Source: Stackebrandtia albiflava (GTDB lineage: Bacteria; Actinomycetota; Actinomycetes; Mycobacteriales; Micromonosporaceae). Taken from it: DNA of 64,000 bases. Position numbers and translations under genes: made by a program. This document shows positions 1 through 7,564 of the stretch, in pieces (positions within the stretch are counted from its first letter, which is position 1; each line of letters starts with the position of its first letter). Below the pieces are notes generated by a model. That model was given only the letters and a program-made list of their open reading frames with translations, made no database searches and was not told the DNA's origin. Location: positions 992,001 through 1,056,000 of the forward strand of contig NZ_VLLL01000006.1 in assembly GCF_007994225.1 (NCBI RefSeq), given 5' to 3'.

Positions 1-1
1 G

Positions 2-409
2 CTGAACACCTACCTGGTGAACCCCGGGAACTGGGTATACACCGTCGTGTACTTCTTCCTGATCATCGGCTTCACCTACTTCTACATCTCGATCAACTTC
101 AACCCCAACGAAGTCGCCGAGAACATGAAGAAGGCCGGCGGGTTCATCCCCGGTGTCCGGCCCGGCAAGCCGACTTCGCAGTACCTCTCCTGGATACTTG
201 AGCGACTCACGCTGCCGGGTGCCCTGTACCTGGCGGTCATCGCGATCCTGCCGAACCTGGCGATCCTCGCCTTCGGTGGTTCCGAGGTGTTCGCCCAGTT
301 CCCGTTCGGTGGTACCGCGGTGCTGATCATGGTCGGCGTCGGTCTGGAGAGCGTCAAGCAGATCGAGAGTCAACTGATGCAGCGGAATTACGAAGGCTTC
401 CTTCGGTAA
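2..409 (+). CDS. secY: Protein translocase subunit SecY (C-terminal part)
   Basis: This is the 3' part of SecY, the channel subunit of the SecYEG translocon in the cytoplasmic membrane. The frame is open from base 2 and the start lies outside the window. About 135 residues are visible. They include a transmembrane segment ([15 protein letters not shown]), the conserved cytoplasmic stretch [20 protein letters not shown] followed by GVRPGKPT, and the last membrane helices ending in [12 protein letters not shown], as in other SecY proteins. It sits 11 nt before adk, the classic secY-adk-map order. Identification rests on conserved C-terminal SecY motifs and is secure. Confidence 0.97.
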   Translation: MNTYLVNPGNWVYTVVYFFLIIGFTYFYISINFNPNEVAENMKKAGGFIPGVRPGKPTSQYLSWILERLTLPGALYLAVIAILPNLAILAFGGSEVFAQFPFGGTAVLIMVGVGLESVKQIESQLMQRNYEGFLR

Positions 410-420
410 GGGGTACGCGT

Positions 421-1074
421 ATGAGGTTGGTTCTGGTCGGTCCGCCCGGTGCCGGCAAAGGCACCCAGGCGGAGTTCATCGCCTCGGAACTGTCGGTCCC
501 GAAGATCTCCACGGGAGACATCTTCCGGGCCAACGTGACCGGTGGGACGCCGTTGGGCCGCGAGGCCAAGCGGTACATGGACGCCGGTGAACTGGTTCCC
601 GACGAGGTCACCATCAACATGGTCAAGGACCGGCTCGCCGAGCCGGACGCCGCGGAGGGCTTCCTGCTCGACGGGTTCCCCCGTACGGTGCCGCAGGCCC
701 ACGCGCTGGACAAGTTGTTGGTGGACTTGGGCTTCGCACTCGACGTGGTGCTGGAGTTGGTCGTCGAGGACGACGAGGTGATCCGGCGGTTGGCCGGGCG
801 CTGGACCTGCCGCAACTGCGGCAAGGTGTGGCACGAGGAGTTCGACCCGACCAGTAAGCCCGGCGTCTGCGACAGGTGCGGCGGTGAGCTGTACCAGCGT
901 GACGACGACAAGCGCGACACCATCGTGACCCGGTTGCGGGAGTACAACGAGAAGACCGCGCCGCTGATCGGTTTCTACAGCGGACAGGGCAAGCTCGTCG
1001 GGATCGACGCCACCGGCCCGGTGGAGGACGTCACCGAGCGGGCCCTGGCGGCGTTGGCGTCTTTCGAGAACTGA
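421..1074 (+). CDS. adk: Adenylate kinase with zinc-binding LID
   Basis: Adenylate kinase (217 aa, normal length) interconverts ATP + AMP and 2 ADP in the cytoplasm. The P-loop GPPGAGKGT lies at residues 7-15, and the LLDGFPRT motif of the AMP-binding region follows near residue 85. The LID carries four cysteines, C130-x2-C133 and C150-x2-C153, the zinc-binding form typical of Gram-positive enzymes rather than the hydrogen-bonded LID of enterobacteria. The ATG start lies 11 nt after secY, so the two genes are probably co-transcribed. A G/C-rich hairpin follows the stop. Confidence 0.98.
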   Translation: MRLVLVGPPGAGKGTQAEFIASELSVPKISTGDIFRANVTGGTPLGREAKRYMDAGELVPDEVTINMVKDRLAEPDAAEGFLLDGFPRTVPQAHALDKLLVDLGFALDVVLELVVEDDEVIRRLAGRWTCRNCGKVWHEEFDPTSKPGVCDRCGGELYQRDDDKRDTIVTRLREYNEKTAPLIGFYSGQGKLVGIDATGPVEDVTERALAALASFEN

Positions 1075-1085
1075 CGTACGGCATA

Positions 1086-1115
1086 CGCGGGCCGCTCGGT
1101 CACGGGCGGCCCGCG
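1086..1115. terminator. GC-rich hairpin downstream of adk
   Basis: Inverted arms CGCGGGCCGC (1086-1095) and GCGGCCCGCG (1106-1115) form a 10-bp stem with a 10-nt loop just after the adk stop. There is no U-run, which is usual for actinobacterial hairpins. It may terminate or attenuate transcription before map. Confidence 0.5.
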
Positions 1116-1247
1116 TCGTCGTGTCCCGCCGTCGGCGAGGTGGGACCGGTCGCGTCGGTGGGTCACGCGTGACGCGCCGGTACGGGGCCGACCGAGGGCA
1201 CAGTGCGGCCGGCCGAGCCGTCATCGAGTAGTCGAGGGAGTTGCGGC

Positions 1248-2084
1248 GTGTTCCGTCGTAAAGAGGTCATCCAGTACAAGACACCGGACCAGTTCCGGAA
1301 GATGCGGGTCGCGGGACTCCTCGTCGCGAAGGTGCACGAGGCGATGCGGCGTACCGTCGCGCCGGGCGTGTCGACCGCGGAACTCGACGAGGTCGCCGAA
1401 CAGGTCATCCGTGACGGCGGCGGCATCCCGTCGTTCCTCGGTTACGACATCGGGCTCGGGCCGTACCCCGCGTCGATCTGCTCGTCGGTGAACGACCAGG
1501 TCGTCCACGCCATCCCGTCGAAGGACCAGGTGTTGCGGGAGGGCGACCTGATCTCCATCGACGTCGGCGCGATCGTGGACGGCTGGCACGGCGACGCCGC
1601 CATCACCCTCCCGGTCGGCGAGGTGGCCCCGGAGGCGGCGGAGTTGACGGCCGCGTGCGAGTCGGCGTTGTGGGCGGGCATCGAGGCGATGGCCACCGCA
1701 CGGCGGCTCACCGACATCTCTTTCGCGATCCAGAGTGACGTCATGTCGCACTCGCGCGGGTACGGGATCGTCGCCGGATTCGGCGGACACGGCATCGGCA
1801 CCGAGATGCACCAGGACCCGCACCTGTTGAACTACGGGCGGCCGGGCAAGGGGACGAAGATGCGCCCGGGCATCGCGCTGGCCATCGAACCCATGATCAC
1901 GCTGGGCGACCCGGACACCGCCGAGGCGGAGGACGGCTGGACGATCACCACGGTGGACGGTTCGCTGGCCGCGCATGTGGAGCACTCGGTGGCGTTGTGC
2001 GACGACGGACTGTGGGTGTTGACGGCAGAGGACGGCGGAGTGGCGCGGCTCGGCGAACTGGCCTCCTCACTGGCCCGCGACTGA
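1248..2084 (+). CDS. map: Methionine aminopeptidase, type I
   Basis: The enzyme removes the N-terminal methionine from nascent proteins. I chose the GTG at 1248 (278 aa): GAGGGAG lies 7 nt upstream, and the protein then begins with a typical short lead before the conserved YKTPDQFRKMRVAG. An in-frame GTG at 1203 would add 15 residues of low-complexity sequence. The metal ligands of the pita-bread fold are visible: SIDVGAIVDGWHGDAA (two Asp), GFGGHGIGTEMH (His), AIEPMIT (Glu) and VEHSVAL (Glu). It follows secY and adk, as in most actinobacteria. Confidence 0.96.
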   Translation: MFRRKEVIQYKTPDQFRKMRVAGLLVAKVHEAMRRTVAPGVSTAELDEVAEQVIRDGGGIPSFLGYDIGLGPYPASICSSVNDQVVHAIPSKDQVLREGDLISIDVGAIVDGWHGDAAITLPVGEVAPEAAELTAACESALWAGIEAMATARRLTDISFAIQSDVMSHSRGYGIVAGFGGHGIGTEMHQDPHLLNYGRPGKGTKMRPGIALAIEPMITLGDPDTAEAEDGWTITTVDGSLAAHVEHSVALCDDGLWVLTAEDGGVARLGELASSLARD

Positions 2085-2108
2085 CGTCATGTTGATGGCA
2101 TTATGGAA
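2081..2108 (+). promoter_or_regulatory. Putative promoter copy 1 of the DUF1707 pair
   Basis: The stretch starting CTGACGTCA and continuing TGATGGCA and ATGGAA recurs almost exactly at 2589-2616 before the next paralogue. TATGGA at 2102-2107 could be the -10 box. The ATG at 2111 follows almost directly and has no Shine-Dalgarno sequence, so this gene may be leaderless. The promoter role is inferred from conservation. Confidence 0.45.
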
Positions 2109-2110
2109 TC

Positions 2111-2563
2111 ATGTCTGATGAACCCCTCCCGCCCGGTGCCCGAGCCGGCGACACGGACCGGAAACGGACTGCCGACCGTCTGAAGCAGGCCCTCGACGAG
2201 GGACGGCTCGACCTGGCCGAGTACGACGAACGCGTGCAGGCCGCCTACCTCTCGAAGACCTACGGGGAGTTGGACGCGCTGCTGGCCGACATCCCGGGCG
2301 TGGCGCCGGTCAGCAAGTCGGCGTTGCAGCCGGTCGACCCCGACGAGGGTCTTCCCGCCGAGGTGGCGCGCCGCAGGCGTCGCCGCCGCGATCTCAAGAA
2401 CACCTGGACCCCGTTCGGCGGCGCCGCGATCTTCTTCACCGGCATATGGGCGATCGGCTGGATGACCTCCGGGGAGATGCCGTACTACTGGCCGGTCTGG
2501 GTGCTCGGGATCTGGGGTCTCATCGCACTGTGCACCACATGGTCCACTTTGATGAAAGACTGA
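2111..2563 (+). CDS. DUF1707 membrane protein, copy 1
   Basis: This 150-aa protein has an N-terminal DUF1707 domain (about residues 13-60) with the signature DRKRTADRLKQALDEGRL, then LAEYDERVQAAY. This short helical domain is found in many actinobacterial membrane proteins and its function is unknown. A basic linker (RRRRRRDLK) and two hydrophobic segments near the C-terminus (AAIFFTGIWAIGWM and YYWPVWVLGIWGLIALC) suggest a cytoplasmic N-terminus on a two-helix membrane anchor. It is the first of three tandem paralogues. Confidence 0.85.
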   Translation: MSDEPLPPGARAGDTDRKRTADRLKQALDEGRLDLAEYDERVQAAYLSKTYGELDALLADIPGVAPVSKSALQPVDPDEGLPAEVARRRRRRRDLKNTWTPFGGAAIFFTGIWAIGWMTSGEMPYYWPVWVLGIWGLIALCTTWSTLMKD

Positions 2564-2588
2564 CGGGAACGACCGTTCGGGTATCGAC

Positions 2589-2616
2589 CTGACGTCACAC
2601 TGATGGCACAATGGGA
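2589..2616 (+). promoter_or_regulatory. Putative promoter copy 2 of the DUF1707 pair
   Basis: This is the second copy of the motif at 2081-2108: CTGACGTCA, TGATGGCA and ATGGGA at matching spacing. Here the start codon is 33 nt downstream, behind a GGACGGTGG ribosome-binding region, so the same promoter would give a leadered transcript. The regulatory role is inferred. Confidence 0.45.
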
Positions 2617-2648
2617 CCTGCGGAACGACGACCGGGACGGACGGTGGC

Positions 2649-3086
2649 ATGGACGACGAGAAGCGCGTGGGTGACGCCGAGCGTCGTGAGGTCGCCGACC
2701 AACTGCGTGTCGCGTTCGAGGCGGGCCGACTGGAGCTGGCCGAGTTCGACGAACGGGTGGCACGGGCGTACGCGGCCAAGACGTACCGGGACCTGGACGG
2801 GCTGCTCGGCGATCTGCCGGGCACCGCGCCGGTGAGCCGGTCGGCCCTCCAGCGGCGCCCGCCAGGCGGCCCGGCCGCCACGGCGAGACGGCACCGAGGC
2901 GGTAAGTGGGCCGAGGTGCGGAGCATGTGGGTCGGCTTCGGCACCCTGACGATGGTGTTGTGCGGCATCTGGCTGATCACCGGTATCGCCGGTGGCGGTC
3001 TGTCGTACTTCTGGCCGGTCTGGCCGTTGGGTTTCGTCGCGCTCGGCATGGCGATAGCGACCTGGACCACCCTGATGAACGACTGA
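2649..3086 (+). CDS. DUF1707 membrane protein, copy 2
   Basis: This 145-aa protein is a close paralogue of its upstream neighbour: DUF1707 core AERREVADQLRVAFEAGRL and LAEFDERVARAYAAKTY, a basic linker, then two membrane segments (FGTLTMVLCGIWLITGIA and YFWPVWPLGFVALGMAIA). Both proteins end with a similar TTWSTLMKD/ATWTTLMND tail, so the duplication covers the whole gene and its promoter. The ATG at 2649 is preceded by GGACGGTGG. Function is unknown; a membrane-anchored sensor or scaffold role would be speculation. Confidence 0.85.
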   Translation: MDDEKRVGDAERREVADQLRVAFEAGRLELAEFDERVARAYAAKTYRDLDGLLGDLPGTAPVSRSALQRRPPGGPAATARRHRGGKWAEVRSMWVGFGTLTMVLCGIWLITGIAGGGLSYFWPVWPLGFVALGMAIATWTTLMND

Positions 3087-3174
3087 CGTCCCGTCGTCAC
3101 CGGGCCGCCCGGCCCGGTGTGGAGACCGGATATCGTTGGTCGACTCCCTACCACCTCCCCGAAGGCGCCCGGAA

Positions 3175-3678
3175 GTGAACGAGAAAGACAAGCTCCGCAT
3201 CGGCGATTCCGACCGCGAGCTGGTGTCGCGGCTCCTGAAGTCCGCCGTCGACGAGGGCAGACTCACCCTGGCCGAGTACGACGAGCGGCTGCAGCAGGTG
3301 TACGAGGCCAAGACCGTCGGCGACCTGACCCCGATCACGGGCGACCTGATGGGCACCGGACGCGGCGTCCTGGCCGTCAGCGACCACGGGGAGTTGCGTA
3401 CCGGGGCGGTGCGCAGTGTCCCGGTGCCGCGCCGCGGCACGCCGGTGTGGATCAAGTGGATGTGGTTCGGCTGGATGGTGCCGGTCGCGATCTGCACCAC
3501 GATCTGGCTCATCGCGTTCATCACCGGCAACGGCACCCAGGACTTCTGGCCGCTGTGGGTGGCCGGCCCGCTCGGCGCGGTCATGGGCGCGGTCACCCTG
3601 ATGGAGCGGGCACTCATCCGGCCCGCGCTCCAGGAGGCCGACCAACGTCGCCTCGACCGGGAAACCGCCGGACGGTAG
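3175..3678 (+). CDS. DUF1707 membrane protein, copy 3
   Basis: This is the third tandem DUF1707 protein (167 aa from the GTG at 3175; an upstream TTG at 3136 would add 13 residues). The core reads IGDSDRELVSRLLKSAVDEG then LTLAEYDERLQQVYEAKT. The C-terminal half has two hydrophobic segments (IKWMWFGWMVPVAICTTIWL and FWPLWVAGPLGAVMGAVTL). It is more divergent than the first two and lacks their conserved upstream motif, so it looks like an older copy or is read through from the gene before. pnuC follows 12 nt downstream. Confidence 0.8.
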   Translation: MNEKDKLRIGDSDRELVSRLLKSAVDEGRLTLAEYDERLQQVYEAKTVGDLTPITGDLMGTGRGVLAVSDHGELRTGAVRSVPVPRRGTPVWIKWMWFGWMVPVAICTTIWLIAFITGNGTQDFWPLWVAGPLGAVMGAVTLMERALIRPALQEADQRRLDRETAGR

Positions 3679-3690
3679 GGACGACCCGGC

Positions 3691-4332
3691 ATGGAGTACC
3701 TACAGACGCACGGGTTGACGCTCCTCGGTCAGCACGCCTCGTGGGCGGAGCTGGTCGGGCAGGTGGCGGCTGTCACCGTGGTCCTGCTCGCGGCGCGGCG
3801 CACCCTATGGGTGTGGCCGGTGCAGATCCTCGCCACCGTGCTGTTGTTCATGGTGTACGCCGACGCCGACATGGGCGGGCTGCGGGACAGGCAGATCGTG
3901 ATCCTGTTGATCTCGGCGTACGGCTGGTGGGCCTGGTGGCGTCACCGGCGTGACGTCTTCGGGCTGCCGGTGCGACGGGCCACCCGCACCGAGTGGGCGA
4001 TCATGGCCGCCGTCATGGTCGTCGGCACCGCCGTGTACGCCCTCTACCTGGCGTGGCGGGGCGACTCGTGGGGTCCGATCCCCGACGCCTGGATCTTCGT
4101 GGGGACGATCGTCGCCTTCGCCGCCCAGGCGCGCGGCCTGGTCGAGTTCTGGCTGGTGTGGCTGGCCGTCGACGCGGTGGGCGTGCCGTTCCAGATGATG
4201 GCCGGCCTGTGGTTCTCCGCGCTGGTGTACGTGGTGTTCGCGTTCCTGGTGGTGCGCGGGTACCTCGCGTGGAACCGGATGGCGAGGGAGAACGTCGCCG
4301 CCCGGCTGGCGACGGCCGACACCGGGGACTGA
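3691..4332 (+). CDS. pnuC: PnuC-family nicotinamide riboside/mononucleotide transporter
   Basis: This 213-aa multi-spanning protein resembles PnuC, a facilitator of nicotinamide riboside or related vitamin uptake. Recognisable features are six to seven hydrophobic segments, the aromatic motif YGWWAWW near residue 76, and the late helix region DAWIFVGTIVAFAAQARGLVEF followed by WLVWLAVD, which in PnuC lines the substrate path. It starts 12 nt after the third DUF1707 gene and could share its transcript. No NAD-salvage kinase gene is adjacent, so the exact substrate is open. Confidence 0.85.
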   Translation: MEYLQTHGLTLLGQHASWAELVGQVAAVTVVLLAARRTLWVWPVQILATVLLFMVYADADMGGLRDRQIVILLISAYGWWAWWRHRRDVFGLPVRRATRTEWAIMAAVMVVGTAVYALYLAWRGDSWGPIPDAWIFVGTIVAFAAQARGLVEFWLVWLAVDAVGVPFQMMAGLWFSALVYVVFAFLVVRGYLAWNRMARENVAARLATADTGD

Positions 4333-4422
4333 GGCGGGGGCGTCGCCTCGGTGGTCCCCACCGGGTGCGATAGCACTACCGGCCGGTAGCCCGTTCGTCA
4401 GGTGGGTCCGTCGAGATCGGGG

Positions 4423-4452
4423 TTACCGGGACGGGCGTTCGTGCCGTAGTCT
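4423..4452 (+). promoter_or_regulatory. Putative promoter of a leaderless methyltransferase gene
   Basis: TTACCG (4423-4428) and TAGTCT (4447-4452) are separated by 18 bp. A transcript start about 7-9 nt downstream would coincide with the ATG at 4461, and no Shine-Dalgarno sequence is present, so leaderless expression is likely. This is inference from sequence only. Confidence 0.45.
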
Positions 4453-4460
4453 TCTCCGGG

Positions 4461-5093
4461 ATGAACACGTCTACCGACACTCGTCCGCCTCGTTCCGGCT
4501 ACTGGGCCGACGCGGGCGTCTTCCTCTGGTCGTGGCTGCGGTCACCCGGCAAGACCGGGGCGGTCCTGCCGTCGTCGAGTTATCTGGCCGCCGCGATGTC
4601 GGAGGTGCTCACCGGATACGAGAAGCCCACGGTCGCGGAGCTCGGGCCGGGCACGGGGGCGCTCACCGCCGGCATACAGCAACGGCTGGCGGGTAACGGG
4701 CGGCACGTCGCCGTCGAACTGAACGGCGAGTTCGCCGAACGCCTCGCACTGCGGTTCCCGCAGGTGGAGGTCGTCAACGACAGCGCGGCCGACCTGGTCC
4801 GGTTGTTGACGGAACGGGGGGTCGGCAAGGTGGACGCCGTGGTCAGCGGTCTGCCGTTCGCCGCGTTCCCGGTGGGCCTCCAGACCGCCGTACTGGACGC
4901 GGTCGCCGCGGCGGTGTGTCCCGACGGCGGCGTGTTCACGACGTTCAACTACGTCGGTGCGTACTCGATGCCCGCCGCGAAGCGGTTCCGGGCACTGTTG
5001 GCGGAACGCTTCGCGGAGATAACGATCAGCCGTCCGGTCATGCGGAACCTGCCGCCCGCGCACGTGCTGACCGCCCGCCGAGTCCGCGTCTGA
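4461..5093 (+). CDS. SAM-dependent methyltransferase, PmtA/KsgA-like
   Basis: This 210-aa protein has a class I methyltransferase fold. Motif I is VAELGPGTGALTAGI (about residues 59-73), the acidic loop is HVAVELNGEFAERL, and motif IV is SGLPFAAFP in place of the NPPF/Y of DNA and RNA enzymes. The N-terminus (FLWSWLRSPGKTGAVLPSS) matches proteins annotated as phospholipid N-methyltransferases related to the rRNA dimethylase KsgA. It probably methylates a phospholipid head group or similar amine; the substrate is not proven. It converges on the lipoprotein cluster across a repeat element. Confidence 0.75.
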   Translation: MNTSTDTRPPRSGYWADAGVFLWSWLRSPGKTGAVLPSSSYLAAAMSEVLTGYEKPTVAELGPGTGALTAGIQQRLAGNGRHVAVELNGEFAERLALRFPQVEVVNDSAADLVRLLTERGVGKVDAVVSGLPFAAFPVGLQTAVLDAVAAAVCPDGGVFTTFNYVGAYSMPAAKRFRALLAERFAEITISRPVMRNLPPAHVLTARRVRV

Positions 5094-5114
5094 CGCCGCC
5101 CGCCCCACCTCCCT

Positions 5115-5222
5115 CCCGCTTGGTCCCGGCCGTTGTGCGCTTGGTCCACCGCAGATCAGGACGTACAGCGATCTCACGGACAAAGCGGACACGATTCCGC
5201 CACCGGGCGGGGACCAAGCGGG
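5115..5222. repeat. Phased GCTTGG/CCAAGC element, site A
   Basis: Forward motifs GCTTGGTC occur at 5118-5125 and 5139-5146, exactly 21 bp apart, and the inverted motif GACCAAGC occurs at 5212-5219. The inner inverted pair is 73 bp apart centre to centre. The outer pair forms perfect 13-bp arms (CCCGCTTGGTCCC, 5115-5127, with its complement at 5210-5222). The same geometry recurs at 24383-24540 and 29857-29966. It lies between two convergent genes. Function is unknown. Confidence 0.75.
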
Positions 5223-5258
5223 TCATGGGGCAAGCGGCGTGGGCGGTGACTGGTCGGT

Positions 5259-6347
5259 CTAGTCGAAGCCCGGTGCGATCGACTCCCACATCGCCTCGGC
5301 GTCGAAGGCGTACCGGCCGAAGGAGTTGGCGAAGAAGCCCCAACCGTACTGGTACTCCCGGCCCGCCTCGGCGTCGTCGAAGTGGACCGCACACCTGAAG
5401 TCGAGGTCGTCAGGTTCGTTCAACGCCTTCGACTCGGTGCAGGTCTCGGTTCCCAGGCCGTCCATCTCGACCATCCCGGTGAACACCACCTCGACACCCT
5501 CGGGGAAGTGGCCGGTGTCGAACTCCACGCGCGAACTCGCGCCGAGCGCGCAGTCGATCAACCCGCCGCACTCGACCCATTCGTCGGACATCGTCATCTC
5601 GGTGTCGGTCGAGGTGTAGGGCATGGTCATGCCTTCGAGGGCGGTGGCGACGCCTTCACGCATCGCGTCGACCTCGTCGTCAGGGGCGGGGGCGATGGAG
5701 ACCGTGCCGGTGAACGACGCACCCGAGTCCATCGTGGAGATGGACAGCATGACCTCCTCGACCGCCACCAGCCGGTGGGGTGACTGCGCGGTGATCGTGA
5801 CCGTGCCACCGGAGACGTCCCAGGTCAGTACCTCGATGCCGTCGGCCTCGGTGGGTTCGGGCAGGTCACTCTCCACCGCCTCGGCCATCTCGTCGAACAC
5901 CTGTAGTCCGATCGTGTCGGGATCGAACAGCGCCCCGAAGTGAGGCCACTCGGTCGGGTTCACGGTCACCCACTCGGGCACGAACCGTTCGGCGGCCTCG
6001 GCCGAATATGCCTCCGCCTCCCAGAACGCCGATTCGGCCTTGACGTGCGTGGAGCCGTCCGGCAGTGACATCATGCCGCCGGAGGCACCGCCGTTGGTGA
6101 ACTCCGCCCAACTCGTGCCGTTAGCCAACGTGGTCGCCGTGAAGGTGCCCATCGACAGGGATCGTCCACCCATGATGGGAATGTCACCCGTGACGTGCAG
6201 GGCCGGCCGGGTGGCGAGGTCGCGCATCGCCTCGGCGATCACGGCCTCTGCCTCGGTCTCGAAACCGCCGAACGTGGCCGACGGCCCGCAGGCGGTGGCG
6301 GTGAGCAGTACCAGCGCCGATAGCGCGACGGTGGTCTTACGGGACAT
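5259..6347 (-). CDS. Paralogous lipoprotein A (third of three)
   Basis: This 362-aa secreted lipoprotein starts at the ATG whose 5' end is 6347, with AAGGAG 5 nt upstream. The signal peptide ends LLTATAC with the predicted lipidated Cys at residue 20. The body has an N-terminal segment with SFWEAEAYS-like aromatic motifs, a conserved PHRLVAVEEVMLS strand, and a C-terminal part with four cysteines (CGGLIDC and TETCTESK...FRC) that probably form disulfides, ending in a YAFDAEAMWESI helix. It is homologous along its length to the next two genes upstream. I do not recognise a named family; an LppX/LprG-like lipid-carrier fold is possible but unproven. Confidence 0.75.
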   Translation of the reverse strand: MSRKTTVALSALVLLTATACGPSATFGGFETEAEAVIAEAMRDLATRPALHVTGDIPIMGGRSLSMGTFTATTLANGTSWAEFTNGGASGGMMSLPDGSTHVKAESAFWEAEAYSAEAAERFVPEWVTVNPTEWPHFGALFDPDTIGLQVFDEMAEAVESDLPEPTEADGIEVLTWDVSGGTVTITAQSPHRLVAVEEVMLSISTMDSGASFTGTVSIAPAPDDEVDAMREGVATALEGMTMPYTSTDTEMTMSDEWVECGGLIDCALGASSRVEFDTGHFPEGVEVVFTGMVEMDGLGTETCTESKALNEPDDLDFRCAVHFDDAEAGREYQYGWGFFANSFGRYAFDAEAMWESIAPGFD

Positions 6348-6445
6348 GGTTCTCCTTCCGAGAACGGTGGGGCTGTGGTGTGGTGGCGTCGTCCTCGAAG
6401 TGGTCGAGTCCGTCCATGGTGGAGCTACGGTCGTGCGGTCCGCCG

Positions 6446-7531
6446 TCACGCCGTCGCGGCGGCGAACTGCGTGGAGAGCACCTCCGCCGCCGCCTCGGTG
6501 TCGAACGTGTAGACACCGACCCACTCGACGACGTGCTCGCCCTCGAACCTCCCCTCGGCGCCGGAGAACCGGGTCTCGCAACTGAGCTCGACCGTGTCGA
6601 CGAGTTCGGCGGTCGCGGTGCCGACGCAGGTCTCCTCACCCAGTCCGTCAGCCTTGACCGTCGCCGTCTGGACCAGGAGCAGCCGCTCGGTGAAGGAGTC
6701 GTCGGTGACCTCGACCTCGACCGACCCGGACATCTCGCAGACGATGCCGGGGACACAGTCCAGTTCGCTGCCGGCCCATTCGACGACGGCTTCGCCCGCG
6801 AGGCTGAACGGTTCGGCCATCTCGGGGACCGCCGCGTTCGCCGCCTCGGCGATTCCGGCCACGTGGTCGCGGGCGGCCGGTTTCACGACGACGTCGACGG
6901 TTCTGCGGATCGTGTTGTCGGGAGCCGACAGGGACACGAGTGTGTCCACGCCGAGGAACCGGTGCGGCGCCTCCGCACTGACGTACAGGTGGCCGTCCCC
7001 GTACGGGATCGGGAACGCGGGGACGCCGTCCTCGTCCACGGTCGCCGGCGTCACCATCTCCAGCGTGTCGTCGATCTCGAACGCCTCGCCGATGGTCGCG
7101 GCGAGGTGGGACGGGTCGAACAGCGGCCCGGGGTCGATCCACTCGACCGGGTCGAGCCGCACCCATCGGCCGTCGAGTTCACCGGTCATGCCGGGCTGGA
7201 AGTACTCGTCCTCCCAGAATCCCGCGTCGGCGGCCACGTGTAGTGAGTCCGGGACCGACAGGAGGTGGGCCTCGCCGCGTCCGGTGGTCAACTCGGTCCA
7301 GGCGGAGCCGCCGTTGACGACGGTCGCGTCGATGACGGCCTCCTGAAGGCCGTCGCCGCCGATGGACGGCACGGTGCCCTGGACGCGCAGGGCGGGCAGT
7401 GCGGCGAGGTCCGCCAACGCCTCGGCGGCGGCGGCCTTGATCTCGGCGGTGGGGTCGAAGAAGACGGCGGTCCCGGTGCAGCCGGTGAGCGCCGTGGTGA
7501 GTGCCGCGAGCGCGGCGATCCTGCGGGGCAT
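6446..7531 (-). CDS. Paralogous lipoprotein B (second of three)
   Basis: This 361-aa lipoprotein has a short signal peptide ending ALTGC (lipidated Cys at residue 18). It shares with its neighbours the aromatic motif GFWEDEYF, the strand APHRFLGVDTLVSLS, four late cysteines (LDCVPGIVC and EETCVG...LSC) and a C-terminal VYTFDTEAAAEVL helix. The gap to gene C is 33 nt and to gene A 98 nt, so all three are likely one transcription unit. It is probably an extracytoplasmic binding or envelope protein. Function is unknown. Confidence 0.75.
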   Translation of the reverse strand: MPRRIAALAALTTALTGCTGTAVFFDPTAEIKAAAAEALADLAALPALRVQGTVPSIGGDGLQEAVIDATVVNGGSAWTELTTGRGEAHLLSVPDSLHVAADAGFWEDEYFQPGMTGELDGRWVRLDPVEWIDPGPLFDPSHLAATIGEAFEIDDTLEMVTPATVDEDGVPAFPIPYGDGHLYVSAEAPHRFLGVDTLVSLSAPDNTIRRTVDVVVKPAARDHVAGIAEAANAAVPEMAEPFSLAGEAVVEWAGSELDCVPGIVCEMSGSVEVEVTDDSFTERLLLVQTATVKADGLGEETCVGTATAELVDTVELSCETRFSGAEGRFEGEHVVEWVGVYTFDTEAAAEVLSTQFAAATA

Positions 7532-7564
7532 GGGGGGTCCTAGGCGTGTGGCGTTGCGGGGCGG

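Noticed and set aside
5115-5222. Sites A and C as simple intrinsic terminators
   Set aside because: The perfect arms are separated by 82 bp and additional copies lie at fixed 21-bp steps, which a terminator does not require. Termination as a side effect cannot be excluded.
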